This document shows, one piece after another, positions 34,959 through 44,836 of a stretch of 64,000 nucleotides of DNA. The notes beneath the pieces are model-generated. The model made no database searches, was not told the origin of the DNA, and saw nothing but the letters and a program-made list of their open reading frames with translations. A program made the position numbers and the translations under genes. Source of the stretch: Burkholderiales bacterium. Lineage in GTDB: Bacteria > Pseudomonadota > Gammaproteobacteria > Burkholderiales > Burkholderiaceae_C. Numbering within the stretch: position 1 is the stretch's first letter; every line of letters starts with the position of its first letter. Location: the NCBI GenBank assembly GCA_013044035.1, contig JABEVE010000026.1, positions 1 through 64,000 on the forward strand, read 5' to 3'.

Positions 34959-35696
34959 ATGTCCATGCATGCCCTCATTCCTTGCGCCGGTTCAGGCGCG
35001 CGCCTGCCGGGCGATGTGCCGAAGCAATACCGCCAGCTGGCCGGCGCCGCGGTTGTCGCCCACACGGTGCGGGCATTTCTCGCTTGCCAGCAAGTGACCT
35101 CTGTGCATGTGTTGGTGCAGGCGGGAGATGTGCAAGCGCGGGCGGTGCTGCCGAACCACCCACGCTTGCGCATCCACGAAGCCGGTGGCGCCACCCGCTC
35201 ACTGACGGTGTTGCAGGGGTTGCGGGGTTTGCAGTCGCAGGGTGCTGGTGAGCAGGATTGGGTGCTGGTGCACGACGCTGCGCGCTGCTGCATCACGCCC
35301 CAGGCCATCGTCGTATTGATCGAAGCCTGCCGCCACGACGCTGTGGGCGGTCTGCTGGCGCTGCCGCTGCCGGATACGCTGAAGCAGGCCGCCGCTGACG
35401 CGCATGCGCCGCAAACCATGCGTGTGGCCACAACGATCCCCCGCGACGGCCTTTGGCTGGCGCAGACGCCGCAGATGTTCCGTCTCGGCACGCTGCTGAC
35501 GGCCTTGGAGCAGAGAGCTCAGGCCGGGATCACGGATGAAGCCTCGGCGGTGGAGCGCATCGGGCTGCGGCCCAAACTCGTGCTCGGCAGCAGCAGCAAC
35601 ATCAAGGTGACGTTCGCCGACGACCTGATGCTTGCTGAATCCCTGATCACCATGCACGCCTGTGGTGTCACAACCCCCGGAGCCGACCATGCATGA
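34959..35696 (+). CDS. ispD: 2-C-methyl-D-erythritol 4-phosphate cytidylyltransferase IspD
   Basis: A 245-residue enzyme of the MEP isoprenoid pathway; it joins CTP to methylerythritol phosphate. The nucleotide-binding start [20 protein letters not shown], the segment [13 protein letters not shown], and [12 protein letters not shown] near the C-terminus are family hallmarks. The usual G-x-G-x-R-M reads GSGARLP here, a mild variant. Start ATG 34959 (MSMHALI) or 34965 cannot be distinguished. The stop overlaps ispF, as commonly seen for this pair. Confidence 0.93.
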   Translation: MSMHALIPCAGSGARLPGDVPKQYRQLAGAAVVAHTVRAFLACQQVTSVHVLVQAGDVQARAVLPNHPRLRIHEAGGATRSLTVLQGLRGLQSQGAGEQDWVLVHDAARCCITPQAIVVLIEACRHDAVGGLLALPLPDTLKQAAADAHAPQTMRVATTIPRDGLWLAQTPQMFRLGTLLTALEQRAQAGITDEASAVERIGLRPKLVLGSSSNIKVTFADDLMLAESLITMHACGVTTPGADHA

Positions 35697-36195
35697 GCCG
35701 AAACTGGAATGGCGTGTGGGGCAGGGTGAGGACATCCACGCCCTGGTTCCCGGCCGTAAGCTGGTGCTCGGAGGCATTGAAATTGCGCACCACAGCGGCC
35801 TGCTCGGGCACTCCGATGCCGACGCGCTGCTGCATGCCATCACCGATGCGCTACTGGGAGCAGCTGGGCTGGGCGACATCGGTCTGCTATTTCCGGACAC
35901 CGACCCGCGCTACAAGGGAATCGACTCGGGCGCCTTGCTGCAGGCGGCCATGGCAGAGCTTGCCGCGCATGGCTGGCAGGTGGTGAATGTGGACAGCACG
36001 GTGTGCGCCCAGGCCCCGAGGCTGGCGCCGTACCGCGACGCCATGCGTCAGTCCATCGCCCGGTTGCTGGCCGTTGCGCCGGAGCAGGTGAACGTCAAGG
36101 CGAAGACCGCCGAGCGCCTTGGCTTCGTGGGCCGACAAGAAGGCATTGCCACCAACGCAGTGTGCTTGTTGCAGCGCGAAACACCCAGGCGCTGA
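35689..36195 (+). CDS. ispF: 2-C-methyl-D-erythritol 2,4-cyclodiphosphate synthase IspF
   Basis: A 168-residue trimeric enzyme that cyclises the CDP-ME phosphate intermediate in the MEP pathway with zinc. Conserved residues are visible in [11 protein letters not shown] (Asp/His zinc ligands), [24 protein letters not shown] taken as two halves, [15 protein letters not shown], and [16 protein letters not shown]. It overlaps ispD by 8 bases. GQGEDIH in place of the frequent G.G.D.H is normal variation. Length is slightly above the family norm because of a short C-terminal tail. Confidence 0.95.
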   Translation: MHEPKLEWRVGQGEDIHALVPGRKLVLGGIEIAHHSGLLGHSDADALLHAITDALLGAAGLGDIGLLFPDTDPRYKGIDSGALLQAAMAELAAHGWQVVNVDSTVCAQAPRLAPYRDAMRQSIARLLAVAPEQVNVKAKTAERLGFVGRQEGIATNAVCLLQRETPRR

Positions 36196-36264
36196 AACTC
36201 GCGTGCGCGGTGCTTGGCGCTGCCTGGTCGCCTGTCCGCGCGGCTGTCCGGACGACTGTCGACC

Positions 36265-36293
36265 TTGTCCGTGATGCGCCGCCGCATTACACT
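36265..36293 (+). promoter_or_regulatory. Predicted sigma-70 promoter for ilvB
   Basis: TTGTCC at 36265-36270 and TACACT at 36288-36293 are separated by 17 bases. The predicted transcript would begin near 36300, leaving a leader of about 160 bases before ilvB. I find no leader peptide rich in branched-chain codons and no clear attenuator there. Confidence 0.45.
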
Positions 36294-36463
36294 CGCGCTT
36301 TCGCCAGTCATCCACTTGCTGCGCGCGGCCCGCTTGTGTTGTTGGGCCCGCGCTTAAACCTAGCAAACCCACAAGCTGCGCGATCAAGCTTCAAGAGCAG
36401 GCCACAAGCCTGGCTGGAGAGGCGCCAACGGGTCTTTCGTCAGAGAAATTCATCGAGGTGATC

Positions 36464-38263
36464 ATGGACATGTCCAGAACTGAAATTCAATCGGCCGCAA
36501 CGGCCGTTGCACAACACCCCCACAAATCGTCGTCCGGAACCACGGCCATCACGGGTTCGGAGATCCTGGTGCGCTGCCTTCAGCAGGAGGGCGTCAAGTA
36601 CATCTGGGGCTATCCCGGCGGCGCGGTGCTCTACATCTACGACGAGCTGTACAAGCAGAACACCATCCAGCATGTGCTGGTGCGCCACGAGCAAGGCGCG
36701 GTCCACGCGGCCGACGGCTACGCGCGTGCCAGCGGCGAAGTGGGCGTGGCGCTGGTGACCTCGGGACCGGGTGCGACCAATGCCGTCACCGGCATCGCCA
36801 CCGCCTACATGGACTCGATTCCGATGGTCATCATCACCGGCCAGGTGCCCACCTTCGCCATCGGACTCGACGCCTTCCAGGAATGTGACACAGTGGGCAT
36901 CACCCGCCCTATCGTCAAACACAATTTCCTGGTGAAGGACGTGAAGGATCTGGCGCTGACCATGAAGAAAGCCTTCCATCTCGCCCGCAGTGGTCGTCCC
37001 GGCCCGGTGGTGGTGGACGTGCCCAAGGATGTGTCGCGCGACACCGCGCCTTTTCATTACCCCGAGCATGTCGACATGCGCTCTTACAACCCGGTGCGCA
37101 AGGGCCATGGCGGGCAGATTCGCAAGGCCGTGCAGTTGCTGATGCATGCCAAGCGGCCTTACCTCTACAGCGGTGGCGGCGTGGTGCTGGCGAATGCGTC
37201 GGACAAGCTGCGCGAACTGGCCACGCTGCTGGGTCTGCCCTGCACCAACACGCTCATGGGGCTGGGCGCCATTGCCGCCTCCGACCCGAAGTTCCTGGGC
37301 ATGCTGGGCATGCACGGCACCTTCGAAGCCAATATGGCCATGCAGCACAGCGATGTGGTGCTGGCGGTGGGGGCGCGTTTCGACGACCGCGTCATCGGCA
37401 ATCCCAAGGACTTTGCCCAGGTCGAGCGCAAGATCGTTCACATCGATATCGACCCCTCGTCCATTTCCAAGCGCGTGAAGGTGGACGTGCCCATCGTCGG
37501 CGATGTCGGCGAGGTGCTGACGGAACTCATCGAGCAGATCGAGCAATTGAAGGCGGTCGGCCAGCGCCAGGACATGGCAGCCTTGGCCACCTGGTGGGGA
37601 CAGATCGAGGAGTGGCGCAAGCGTGATTGTCTGAAATACGAGAAGTCCGACCTCGTGATCAAGCCGCAATACGTCATCGAGACGCTGTACGAGCTGACGA
37701 AGGAGCGCGAAACCTATGTCTGTTCCGACGTCGGCCAGCACCAGATGTGGGCGGCGCAGCACTACCGCTTCGACCATCCGCGGCGCTGGATCAACTCCGG
37801 CGGTCTGGGCACCATGGGCGTGGGCCTGCCCTACGCCATGGGCATCAAGCTGGCCAAGCCTGATGCCGAATGCGTGGTGATCACTGGCGACGGCTCGATC
37901 CAGATGAACATCCAGGAACTGGCCACCTGTCTGCAGTATGGCACTGCGGTGAAAGTGCTGCTGCTCAATAACGGCTACCTCGGCATGGTGCGGCAGTGGC
38001 AGGAAATCGAATACTCCGGCCGCTACTCGCATTCGTACATGGATTCGCTGCCCGACTTCGTCAAGCTGGCCGAGGCTTACGGCCATGTGGGCATGCGAGT
38101 GGTGAAGCCCGAGGACGTACGCCCGGCGCTGGAGAAGGCCTTCGCCATGAAAGACCGCACCGTGTTCATCGACTTTGCCGTGGATCCGACAGAAAACGTC
38201 TGGCCCATGGTTCAAGCAGGCAAGGGCATCACGCACATGCTGCTGGGGTCGGAAGATCTCTGA
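36464..38263 (+). CDS. ilvB: Acetolactate synthase large subunit
   Basis: A 599-residue thiamine-diphosphate and FAD enzyme that condenses pyruvate into acetolactate, the first step of valine and isoleucine synthesis. Landmarks are WGYPGGAVLYIYDELY, the catalytic Glu in VRHEQGAVHAADGYAR, SGPGATNAVTGIATAYMDS, the FAD-binding GARFDDRVIG, and the thiamine-diphosphate motif GDGSIQMNIQEL with LLNNGYLGMVRQWQ. About 25 unconserved residues precede the first domain. ATG 36464 sits close after a GAGGTG sequence; GTG 36458 is the alternative. It heads ilvB-ilvH-ilvC. Confidence 0.95.
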   Translation: MDMSRTEIQSAATAVAQHPHKSSSGTTAITGSEILVRCLQQEGVKYIWGYPGGAVLYIYDELYKQNTIQHVLVRHEQGAVHAADGYARASGEVGVALVTSGPGATNAVTGIATAYMDSIPMVIITGQVPTFAIGLDAFQECDTVGITRPIVKHNFLVKDVKDLALTMKKAFHLARSGRPGPVVVDVPKDVSRDTAPFHYPEHVDMRSYNPVRKGHGGQIRKAVQLLMHAKRPYLYSGGGVVLANASDKLRELATLLGLPCTNTLMGLGAIAASDPKFLGMLGMHGTFEANMAMQHSDVVLAVGARFDDRVIGNPKDFAQVERKIVHIDIDPSSISKRVKVDVPIVGDVGEVLTELIEQIEQLKAVGQRQDMAALATWWGQIEEWRKRDCLKYEKSDLVIKPQYVIETLYELTKERETYVCSDVGQHQMWAAQHYRFDHPRRWINSGGLGTMGVGLPYAMGIKLAKPDAECVVITGDGSIQMNIQELATCLQYGTAVKVLLLNNGYLGMVRQWQEIEYSGRYSHSYMDSLPDFVKLAEAYGHVGMRVVKPEDVRPALEKAFAMKDRTVFIDFAVDPTENVWPMVQAGKGITHMLLGSEDL

Positions 38264-38432
38264 ACGATGCGCTGGCCGCGCCCGTGCAGCGGGTTCACCC
38301 GACCGCGCAGCGCGACGGCCGCCAGCCACCTGTGCAGCCGACCCGTTTCCAACCATTTCCATCCACCATCACGCCTCAAGAGCCAGGCCCCGCTTACCGG
38401 CGGCGCACGAAGCCTGAGGTGGGAGATTGCAC

Positions 38433-38924
38433 ATGAAACACATCATCGCCGTCCTGCTTGAAAACGAACCCGGTGCCTTGTCGCGCGTGGTCGACCTGTT
38501 CGCCGCGCGCGGCTACAACATTGAGTCGTTGTCGGTAGCGCCGACTGAAGATGATTCGCTCTCACGCATGACCATCGTCACCAGCGGCTCGGACGAAGTC
38601 ATTGAGCAAATCACCAAGCATCTGAACCGACTGATCGACGTGGTGAAAGTGGTGGACCTCACCGAGGCCAACTACATCGAGCGCGAGCTGATGATCATCA
38701 AACTGCGCGCCGTCGGCAAGGAGCGCGAGGAGATGAAGCGCATGGCGGATATTTTCCGTGGCCGCATCATCGATGTCACCGACAAGACCTACACCATCGA
38801 GCTGACAGGTGACGAGGCCAAGCTCGATGCCTTCATCCAGGCGGTTGAGCGCACCGCCATTCTGGAAACCGTGCGCACCGGCGCCAGCGGTATCAGCCGC
38901 GGCGAGCGCGTGCTGCGCGTCTGA
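38433..38924 (+). CDS. ilvH: Acetolactate synthase small (regulatory) subunit
   Basis: A 163-residue regulatory subunit with an N-terminal ACT domain (HIIAVLLENEPGALSRVVDLF, RGYNIESLSVAPTED) that confers valine feedback inhibition, and a C-terminal domain (ELMIIKLRAVGKEREEMKRM, RTAILETVRTGASGISRG). It lies 169 bases after ilvB, an unusually wide gap for this pair; the gap contains no separate gene. A GGGAG ribosome-binding site precedes ATG 38433. Confidence 0.95.
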   Translation: MKHIIAVLLENEPGALSRVVDLFAARGYNIESLSVAPTEDDSLSRMTIVTSGSDEVIEQITKHLNRLIDVVKVVDLTEANYIERELMIIKLRAVGKEREEMKRMADIFRGRIIDVTDKTYTIELTGDEAKLDAFIQAVERTAILETVRTGASGISRGERVLRV

Positions 38925-39974
<1,050 letters not shown>

Positions 39975-40017
39975 TTGGCCTTGAAAGGCAGCGCTGCACT
40001 TGCAGACGCGCTTCATG

Positions 40018-40049
40018 CCGGCCCTGTGCGACGCGTCGCACAGGGCCGG
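40018..40049. terminator. Perfect 32-base palindrome after ilvC
   Basis: The two 16-base arms are exactly complementary with no spacer, so the folded RNA would have a stem of about 14 pairs and a 4-base loop. Only TTG follows, so efficient rho-independent termination is uncertain. It lies 43 bases after the ilvC stop and 74 bases before psd. Confidence 0.55.
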
Positions 40050-40123
40050 TTGTGCATCGAAAGACCCGGAGATGATTCGAATGTCGCGGCCCGGCAGGCC
40101 AACCCCGCGACTACACTGCCGCT

Positions 40124-40777
40124 ATGGACTACCCCCATCCCATTCTTGCACGCGAAGGCTGGCCGTTCATCGGCGGCATCGTTCTGATTTCGATTCTGGC
40201 CTGGCTATTCGCCGGTTTCTGGTGGTCATTGCCGTTCTGGCTCGTCAGCATCTTCGTCATTCAGTTTTTTCGCGATCCGCCGCGTGCCGTGCCGCAAGAA
40301 CCCTTGGCCGTGCTGGCGCCGGCCGATGGCCGCATCGTTGCCATCGAGCGTGCCCACGACCCCTACGCCAAGCGCGATGCGCTCAAGATCAGCGTGTTCA
40401 TGAATGTGTTCAACGTGCATTCCAACCGTGCACCGGTCACGGGCATGGTCCAGACCGTGAGCTACTTTCCCGGAAAGTTTCTCAACGCCGATCTCGACAA
40501 GGCATCCCTGGAAAACGAACGCAACGCCGTGGTCATTCAGCACAACGCCCGCATCGTGACAGCGGTGCAGGTGGCTGGGCTGATTGCGCGCCGCGTGCTG
40601 TGCTATACCAAACCGGGCGATCAACTGCAGCGGGGGCAGCGTTTTGGTTTCATCCGCTTCGGCTCGCGCGTCGATCTCTACTTGCCACTCGACACCATGC
40701 CCCGGGTGTCCATCGGCGACAAGGTCTACGCCACCAGCACGGTGCTGGCGGCATTCCCTGCTGACATGTCAGCCTGA
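40124..40777 (+). CDS. psd: Phosphatidylserine decarboxylase, short (type II-like) form
   Basis: A 217-residue membrane-associated proenzyme that makes phosphatidylethanolamine. A hydrophobic N-terminus ([21 protein letters not shown]) is followed by [41 protein letters not shown], and the self-cleavage site in [13 protein letters not shown], where the Gly-Ser bond yields the pyruvoyl group. The short length matches PSD-related enzymes of many betaproteobacteria. It is paired with pssA 18 bases downstream, giving the two consecutive steps of phosphatidylethanolamine synthesis. Confidence 0.93.
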   Translation: MDYPHPILAREGWPFIGGIVLISILAWLFAGFWWSLPFWLVSIFVIQFFRDPPRAVPQEPLAVLAPADGRIVAIERAHDPYAKRDALKISVFMNVFNVHSNRAPVTGMVQTVSYFPGKFLNADLDKASLENERNAVVIQHNARIVTAVQVAGLIARRVLCYTKPGDQLQRGQRFGFIRFGSRVDLYLPLDTMPRVSIGDKVYATSTVLAAFPADMSA

Positions 40778-40795
40778 ATCCAGGGGGAACTCACC

Positions 40796-41692
40796 ATGCC
40801 ACGCAACGTCACACGATTTCCAGAGTCCGCCCAGCGGTCGAGTGGCAGCAGCAAGCGTGCGCCCGACGAGGACGAAGGCCTGGACCCTGGCCTGCCCGAT
40901 CCGGGGGAAGACTTGCATCATCTGCCGCAGCGCCACCGGCGCGGCATTTACCTGCTGCCCAACTCATTCACGGCTGCGGCTTTGTTCGCCGGGTTCTACG
41001 CCATTGTCATGGCCATGGCGCAGCGCTACGACCTGGCCGCCACGGCCATTTTCGCGGCGATGGTGCTCGACAGTCTGGATGGCCGGGTTGCACGCCTGAC
41101 CCATACCCAGAGTGAGTTCGGCGCGCAATTCGACTCGCTGGCCGACATGGTGTCGTTCGGTGCGGCACCGGCTCTCATCATGTACCAGTGGTCCCTTCAC
41201 GGTCTGGGCAAACTGGGCTGGCTCGCGGCTTTCGTTTACTGCGCCGGAGCGGCGCTGCGCCTGGCGCGGTTCAACACCAATATCGGCGTGGTCGACAAGA
41301 ACTATTTTCAGGGCTTGCCCAGCCCGGCTGCTGCGGCGCTGGTGGCGGGGTTCATCTGGATCATGTCCGATGCCAGCGTTCTCGGCACCCATGTGCCCTG
41401 GGTCGCCTTCGCCATTACCGCGTTTGCGGGTGTCACCATGGTGACAAATGTGCCGTTCTACAGCTTCAAGGCCGTGAGCCTGCGGCGCAGTGTGCCATTC
41501 ATCACGATGTTCCTGATCGTGTTGCTCATCGGCCTGATCGCTTACCGCCCGCCGCTGGTGTTGTTCGGGTTGTTCGTGCTGTACGCGCTGTCGGGCTACG
41601 TGCTGTATGCCTGGCGCCGCTTTCACGGCAAAACCGCCAGCGTGATCTCCACGTCCACGGATGAGCCCGACGAGCGCGGGCTCCATGGCTGA
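40796..41692 (+). CDS. pssA: CDP-diacylglycerol-serine O-phosphatidyltransferase
   Basis: A 298-residue polytopic enzyme that makes phosphatidylserine from CDP-diacylglycerol and serine. A charged N-terminal extension of about 50 residues precedes the membrane core. The CDP-alcohol phosphotransferase signature is complete: D-S-L-D-G-R-V-A-R, then G about nine residues later and D-S-L-A-D. GIYLLPNSFTAAALFAGFYA and NTNIGVVDKNYFQGLPSPAA are also family typical. With psd it forms a two-gene phospholipid unit following the ilv genes, a common betaproteobacterial order. Confidence 0.95.
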   Translation: MPRNVTRFPESAQRSSGSSKRAPDEDEGLDPGLPDPGEDLHHLPQRHRRGIYLLPNSFTAAALFAGFYAIVMAMAQRYDLAATAIFAAMVLDSLDGRVARLTHTQSEFGAQFDSLADMVSFGAAPALIMYQWSLHGLGKLGWLAAFVYCAGAALRLARFNTNIGVVDKNYFQGLPSPAAAALVAGFIWIMSDASVLGTHVPWVAFAITAFAGVTMVTNVPFYSFKAVSLRRSVPFITMFLIVLLIGLIAYRPPLVLFGLFVLYALSGYVLYAWRRFHGKTASVISTSTDEPDERGLHG

Positions 41693-41825
41693 ACATCGAT
41701 GTCGTCGCCAAGCGGCGTGAAAAGGCAGGCTGGCGGCTGATGTTCATGCTTGGCGCTCCAGTCAGGGCGCCAAGCGGCGTGTTGAGGAAGGACGCAGCGG
41801 TTCAGCCCTTCACGAGGCGCCGGCC

Positions 41826-42428
41826 TTAGCCGAAAAGTTTCTTGGTGATGCCCGCGACATGCGCGCCCTGGAACTTGGCAATGGCAAGTTCATTGGCACT
41901 GGGCATGCGACTGCCGTCGCCTTTGCTCAAGGTGGTCGCACCATAGGGCGTGCCGCCGGAGATCGCGTCCATATTGGTGAGTTCGGGGCAGGCGTAGGGC
42001 ACGCCCACCACGATCATGCCTTGGTGAAACAGGGTCGTGTGAAACGAGGTGATGGTGGTTTCCTGGCCGCCATGTTGGGTCGCCGTGCTAGCGAACACAC
42101 TGCCCACCTTGCCGACCAGCTTGCCCTGCTGCCAGAGGCCGCCGGTCTGGTCGAGGAAGTTGCGCATCTGACCGCACATATTGCCGAAGCGGGTCGGGGT
42201 GCCGAAGATGACGGCGTCGTACTCGGCCAGCTCTTCGGGCTTGGCGATCGGAGCAACTTGTTCGGTCTTGGCGTGGATCGCGGCCACAGTCTCCGGGGGC
42301 ATGGTTTCGGGTACACGCTTGATCGTCACGTCGACGCCGGGCACTGAACGTACGCCTTCGGCCACTTCCTGCGCCATGCGTTCGATATGCCCCCAGGTGC
42401 TGTAGTACAGAACGAGAACTTTGGCCAT
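41826..42428 (-). CDS. wrbA: NAD(P)H:quinone oxidoreductase WrbA
   Basis: A 200-residue flavodoxin-like FMN enzyme that performs two-electron reduction of quinones, avoiding semiquinone radicals. The FMN phosphate loop [33 protein letters not shown] (two halves), [14 protein letters not shown] and [11 protein letters not shown] are classic WrbA motifs. AAGGAG lies 7 bases before the ATG. It is divergent from an HxlR-type regulator; such pairs commonly form a quinone- or electrophile-responsive switch. Confidence 0.95.
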   Translation of the reverse strand: MAKVLVLYYSTWGHIERMAQEVAEGVRSVPGVDVTIKRVPETMPPETVAAIHAKTEQVAPIAKPEELAEYDAVIFGTPTRFGNMCGQMRNFLDQTGGLWQQGKLVGKVGSVFASTATQHGGQETTITSFHTTLFHQGMIVVGVPYACPELTNMDAISGGTPYGATTLSKGDGSRMPSANELAIAKFQGAHVAGITKKLFG

Positions 42429-42484
42429 GAAAAACTCCTTGTAGGGTAACGGTTTGAGACCTTATGATGCCTTCATTGGTTGTA

Positions 42485-42520
42485 AAAATGAAGTAGATAC
42501 ATTTTAGTAACCACATGGTT
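42485..42520. promoter_or_regulatory. Dyad symmetry between wrbA and the HxlR regulator
   Basis: The 188-bp divergent region is A/T-rich and contains AAAATG-N9-CATTTT (42485-42490 with 42500-42505) and AACCA-CA-TGGTT (42509-42520). Either could be the binding site of the adjacent regulator. Which one, if any, cannot be decided from sequence. Confidence 0.35.
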
Positions 42521-42616
42521 TTACATCGCATTACATGCCAAGCCTGTGACAAGTCGGTCGTCAAAGCCGGGATGCAAGGTGAGGCCGCCACACAGGCGCG
42601 TTCATGAGGGCCAGTC

Positions 42617-43015
42617 ATGTCCAGCGAAACCACGGTTGAATGTCCCATGAATGCGCTGCTGCGGATGCTGATGGGCCCTTGGACCAGTTACATCCTCTGG
42701 ACTTTGCGACAGCAGGGTCCGCAGCGCTTCGGTGCGCTCAAACGCATGATTCCGGGAATCTCTTCCCGGGTCTTGACCGAACGGCTCAAAATGCTGGGCG
42801 ATGCGGGCGTGGTCCACCGCGAACCACTGATGACCATTCCGCCGCAAGTGACCTACAGTCTGACCCAGCGCGGTGCTGAGCTATCGCCCGTGCTTGATGC
42901 GCTCGACGCGCTTGCGCGCAAGTGGAGTCAAGAAAACGCACATGCAGGGCAGGCCATTGCCCAGCAGGCCTCAGTCGCTGATCAGGAGGCCAACATGCTG
43001 TCGACAATCGACTAG
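42617..43015 (+). CDS. HxlR-family transcriptional regulator
   Basis: A 132-residue winged-helix regulator: MNALLRMLMGPWTSYILWTL, GPQRFGALKRMIPGISSRVLTERLKMLGDAG (in two halves) and PPQVTYSLTQRG form the HxlR domain. A cysteine just before it (VECPM, Cys9) occupies the position of the redox-sensing Cys in YodB/QorR-type members, so sensing of quinones or diamide-like stress is plausible (inference). It is divergent from wrbA, its probable target. GAGGG lies 7 bases before the ATG. Its stop overlaps the convergent SGNH gene by 4 bases. Confidence 0.87.
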   Translation: MSSETTVECPMNALLRMLMGPWTSYILWTLRQQGPQRFGALKRMIPGISSRVLTERLKMLGDAGVVHREPLMTIPPQVTYSLTQRGAELSPVLDALDALARKWSQENAHAGQAIAQQASVADQEANMLSTID

Positions 43016-44313
43016 GGCGCGGTGCGCAGAGTCGACCTTGCTGGGGCCGCGAGACTTAAAAATCGAATCGGTACGGCTGCCGCCATGGCAGAGTAGCCGG
43101 CATCGTTGGGATGCACATGGTCGCCGCTGTCGAAGCGTGGCAGCAAGCGGATTGGATGCGCAGGGTCTTGCAAGGCAGCATCAAAGTCGACGACCCCATC
43201 AAATGCGCCACTGTGACGTATCCAGGCATTGACCGCCTGACGGATGGCTTCGCGACTGGGAGGCAGACTCGCGGGTGTGATGGTGCCGCCATAGATGGCC
43301 ACACCCTTGGCATGTGCTTGACCAATCAGGTTTTTGTAGCCTGCGATCAGTTCAGCCGCTGTCACTTTGACATGCGGCACATCGCAGTCCAGGCCGGAAT
43401 GGGGTGGCACAAACCCGAAATTGATGTCATTGATGCCAACCAGCAGGATGACGTCGCGAACGCCCGCCTGCCCGAGCGCATCACGCGAGAACCGCTGCAA
43501 CAGGCTGGGGCCGTAGCAGGGCGAGTCATGAAGCAGACGGTTGCCGCTGATGCCGGCATTGAGCACGGCCACATGATGCATGCCGGCCGCGCGCAAGCGT
43601 CTTACAAAATCATCCGGCCAGCGTCGGTTGGCGTTGAGAGTCGAGCGCATGCCGTCGGTGATCGAGTCACCGATGGTCACCAGCGCCGCGTTGTCTTCGC
43701 TCGGGCCGACTTCGACGTCCATGCCGTCGAGCCAGAGGTAGGCCGTGAAGCGCCGCTGAAATGGCGCACCATTCACGTTCTTGCTGAAATCGCCTTGGTC
43801 GGCAATGAAATTGACTTGATTGGCCATCTTGTGCCAGGTCCTGGGCACGATCCGATCCGGAACCCACAGGCTGACGGCCATGGCCCTGCCCGCCACCACC
43901 GGCAACGCCACCGTGTCACTCAGCAAGGTCTGCCCAGCAGGTATCGACACTGTGTCTTTGCCATGGAAAGTCACCTCGCGCAGCGTGCCTTGTTGCACAG
44001 CGGCGCCTAGCGCGGATGCAGCCACGGTCACCCCGCCGAGGCGTAAGGCCTGTGTGCCGAAACGATTGCTGATGCGCAGCCGCAAAGCGCTGCCTGAAAG
44101 CGTGGGCATCACAATCTGGCGCAGTGTCATACGGTCCAGAGTCGGGGCGCGGTTGAAGCTCGGCGCAGCCGGGTTCAGCGACACAGCCTGAGGCGCCACC
44201 ATCCACGTACCAACCCAGTGAGCGGCCGACTTGTCGGCGAGGCGCTCAGCGCCAAAAACCAGCGGGATGCCGCTGGCAAGCAGTACAACCAGCACGAGGC
44301 GATGGAAATTCAT
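43012..44313 (-). CDS. Secreted SGNH/GDSL-family hydrolase
   Basis: A 433-residue exported esterase-like protein. The signal peptide is residues 1-22 (MNFHRLVLVVLLASGIPLVFGA). About 190 residues of beta-rich domain precede the SGNH core. The core has the nucleophile block TIGDSITDG, Gly in NAGISGNRLL, Asn in VGINDINFG, and the Asp/His pair in GDHVHPNDAGY. Relatives act on esters of carbohydrates or lipids; the substrate here is unknown. The ATG uses the final A of the tRNA-Leu CCA sequence, there is no ribosome-binding site, and no later Met exists before the signal peptide core. Expression must therefore depend on the tRNA transcript or on an unrecognised start. Confidence 0.83.
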   Translation of the reverse strand: MNFHRLVLVVLLASGIPLVFGAERLADKSAAHWVGTWMVAPQAVSLNPAAPSFNRAPTLDRMTLRQIVMPTLSGSALRLRISNRFGTQALRLGGVTVAASALGAAVQQGTLREVTFHGKDTVSIPAGQTLLSDTVALPVVAGRAMAVSLWVPDRIVPRTWHKMANQVNFIADQGDFSKNVNGAPFQRRFTAYLWLDGMDVEVGPSEDNAALVTIGDSITDGMRSTLNANRRWPDDFVRRLRAAGMHHVAVLNAGISGNRLLHDSPCYGPSLLQRFSRDALGQAGVRDVILLVGINDINFGFVPPHSGLDCDVPHVKVTAAELIAGYKNLIGQAHAKGVAIYGGTITPASLPPSREAIRQAVNAWIRHSGAFDGVVDFDAALQDPAHPIRLLPRFDSGDHVHPNDAGYSAMAAAVPIRFLSLAAPARSTLRTAP

Positions 44314-44405
44314 GGTGCCCGGAGCCGGGATCGAACCGGCACGCCCCTTTTCAGGATAGCGGCGGATTTTAAGTCCGCTGCGTCTACCAATTTCGCCACC
44401 CGGGC
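44313..44405 (-). tRNA. tRNA-Leu (anticodon TAA)
   Basis: On the minus strand the acceptor stem GCCCGGG pairs with TCCGGGC, the anticodon stem GCGGA/TCCGC frames loop CTTAAAA (anticodon TAA), a long variable arm marks a class II tRNA, and GGTTCGATCC is the T-loop region. Discriminator A and an encoded CCA are present. The last A at 44313 is also the first base of the SGNH hydrolase ATG. Confidence 0.96.
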
Positions 44406-44449
44406 ATGTCGTATCGACGTAAGGCTAGCAAGAGCTGCTGCGTGGATGC

Positions 44450-44523
44450 TGGAGGCGGGGGTCGGAATCGAACCGGCATAGACGGCTTTGCAGGCCGCTG
44501 CATAACCACTCTGCCACCCCGCC
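44450..44523 (-). tRNA. tRNA-Cys (anticodon GCA)
   Basis: Acceptor GGCGGGG pairs with CCCCGCC; the anticodon loop CTGCAAA gives GCA. The discriminator base is U, the identity element of tRNA-Cys, and CCA is encoded (44450-44452). It lies 44 bases upstream of tRNA-Leu in the same direction. Confidence 0.96.
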
Positions 44524-44707
44524 AAGGGTAGGCTGCTTCACATACTGTTGGAGTCAATGCACAGGCCGCGAGACACGCCAGCTCAAGCATGTGCGTTGCT
44601 GTCCCCGGGGCCTTGCTGGTGCTGCGAGCTGATCCAAATTCTCGCCGAAAAAAAAGGGAAGTGCAGGGCTTCCCTTGTTTGGAACAACATCAAACGCGTT
44701 CAATATT

Positions 44708-44783
44708 TGGAGCGGGAAACGAGGCTCGAACTCGCGACCTCAACCTTGGCAAGGTTGCGCTCTACCAACTGAGCTATTCCCGC
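44708..44783 (-). tRNA. tRNA-Gly (anticodon GCC)
   Basis: Acceptor GCGGGAA pairs with TTCCCGC; D-arm TAGCTCAGTTGGTAGAGC, anticodon loop with GCC inside CTTGCCAAG, and T-loop GTTCGAGCC are canonical. CCA is encoded at 44708-44710. It is the first of three tRNAs read on the minus strand; 184 bases separate it from tRNA-Cys. Confidence 0.97.
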
Positions 44784-44836
44784 GAAGCCAGAAATGATAC
44801 CGCAAAAAGGTGCACTGTCAACCGAAAGCGCAAGCC

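Noticed and set aside
36294-36463. Leader-peptide attenuation of ilvB
   Set aside because: No short frame rich in Leu, Ile or Val codons and no terminator with a T-run in the leader.
36440-38362. 640-codon open frame on the minus strand opposite ilvB
   Set aside because: Same reason: antisense shadow of acetolactate synthase, His/Val/Gly-biased composition.
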